Of a stretch of 64,000 nt of DNA, positions 63,341 through 64,000 are shown one piece after another. Under the pieces are notes generated by a model. The model saw only the letters and a program-made list of their open reading frames with translations, was not told where the DNA came from and made no database searches. The position numbers were made by a program, and so were the translations under genes. Numbering within the stretch: the first letter of the stretch is position 1; the number at the start of each line of letters is the position of its first letter. The stretch comes from Candidatus Roseilinea mizusawaensis (GTDB lineage: Bacteria > Chloroflexota > Anaerolineae > J036 > Brachytrichaceae): assembly GCA_016841965.1 (NCBI GenBank), contig JAEANN010000022.1, positions 62,001-126,000 of the forward strand, in the 5' to 3' direction.

Positions 63341-64000
63341 ATGAATCAACATTTGACTGTGACTGTTGACAGACAACCCAATGCGCCCGACGGCGCTGAT
63401 GTGCGCGCCGGCTGCGCCGGCGTCCTGGCAGCGACCATCCAACAGCCCGGCATTCTGCGTGTCAGTCTAGAGCCATCCCAACAGACCGTCACACTAGACT
63501 ACGATCCAGCGCGGTTGAAAGAGGGCGACGTGGACGAGTTGCTCAGCCGCATAGCACCTATCATCCAAAAAACCATGAACGAGTGCAGCGCCAGGTCCAG
63601 TCGTGCTTGTGCAGCCTGCGCCGCCGCAATCAACCATCCCATGCAGCCTGCTCAGGCAATTCGGCGCGCCACAATTGCCATCGACGGCGCAGCCCACGAT
63701 ATTTGCTTCGACCGGCCAGACATGCCTGCCACAAGCAGCGACACGGCGCCCAGTTTAGGCTGGCTTCAGCGCGCGCGGGCATGGCTGACTGAACAAAGAA
63801 TCGAGGCGCTCTTTGTTCCCATCACACTGATTGCTATGTTGCTTGGGTTGCTTGCGGAGCGCGCACTGTTGGCGCCGCAAATGGCCGGCGCACTCTACCT
63901 GCTGGCCTACATCACCGGCGGCGCATTCGGCTTGAAGGGCGGCATCGAAGCGCTGCGCGAGCGCGTCATCGACGTGGACCTGCTCATGGTGCTGGCCGCC
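63341..64000 (+). CDS. Heavy-metal P1B-type ATPase, N-terminal part (cut by window end)
   Basis: 220 residues in an open frame running off the window. Residues ~1-65 resemble an HMA-like fold (ILRVSLEPSQQTVTLDYDP) but lack the metal-binding CxxC. A Cys-rich linker (ACAACAAAI and two further Cys) follows. Membrane helices start at about 150 (ALFVPITLIAMLLGLLAERA), and GGIEALRERVIDVDLLMVLA matches the conserved region before helix three of Zn/Cd/Co/Fe-exporting ATPases. Co-transcription with DtxR points to iron or manganese export. The phosphorylation domain is outside the window. Confidence 0.85.
   Translation, partial: MNQHLTVTVDRQPNAPDGADVRAGCAGVLAATIQQPGILRVSLEPSQQTVTLDYDPARLKEGDVDELLSRIAPIIQKTMNECSARSSRACAACAAAINHPMQPAQAIRRATIAIDGAAHDICFDRPDMPATSSDTAPSLGWLQRARAWLTEQRIEALFVPITLIAMLLGLLAERALLAPQMAGALYLLAYITGGAFGLKGGIEALRERVIDVDLLMVLAA

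Overview
This window comes from a GC-rich bacterial chromosome, most probably a Chloroflexota member (Anaerolineae or 'Ca. Roseilinea/Thermofonsia'-like). That placement is my inference. It rests on long Val/Glu/Lys linkers after the lipoprotein signal, a CpXC-type protein, a B12-dependent class II ribonucleotide reductase with NrdR, a SpoVS protein in a non-endospore setting, a FeoA-tailed DtxR regulator beside a P-type ATPase, and a very frequent GCCGGC word. There is no rRNA gene and no CRISPR array. The only tRNA-like locus is abnormal.

Layout. 1-5.2 kb: SDR oxidoreductase and FGGY sugar kinase, two small membrane proteins, a decayed efflux-adaptor relic, a second SDR and a peroxiredoxin. 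5.2-15.3 kb: GH116 glycosidase, a GAF-PAS histidine kinase, a CpXC-family protein that has lost its cysteines, FKBP isomerase, glycine decarboxylase subunit 2 (gcvPB), and a methyltransferase fused in frame to an M20 peptidase. 15.4-22.0 kb: a complete oligopeptide ABC operon (oppA-B-C-D-F on the minus strand) whose binding protein has its two halves in swapped order. 22.3-25.4 kb: thioredoxin, oligoendopeptidase F, a small membrane protein and the tRNA-like locus. 25.7-29.9 kb: nrdR-nrdJ behind two NrdR boxes.

30.2-49.9 kb holds a nearly complete division and cell-wall (dcw) cluster on the minus strand: mraZ, rsmH, ftsL, ftsI, murF, mraY, murD, ftsW, murG, cvpA, murC, murB, ddl, ftsQ, ftsA, a beta-propeller glycosidase-like gene, and ftsZ. 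murE is absent. A promoter followed by three 10-bp-spaced MraZ boxes precedes mraZ. ftsZ has its own promoter with DnaA-box-like sites.

50.2-64 kb: two paralogous DUF6174-like secreted proteins, a DMT transporter, a coiled-coil membrane protein, glutaminyl cyclase, cysE-cysK (cysteine synthesis), ribokinase and uridine phosphorylase (nucleoside/ribose salvage) flanking spoVS, an ICMT-like methyltransferase, a YugP-like zinc protease, a YtxH pair, and a DtxR regulator followed by a truncated P1B ATPase.

The main discoveries are the circularly permuted OppA and a dispersed family of 7-bp tandem-repeat arrays. These arrays resemble cyanobacterial STRR elements. They fill short intergenic gaps, supply stop codons or N-terminal codons to several dcw genes, and interrupt the FGGY kinase reading frame.
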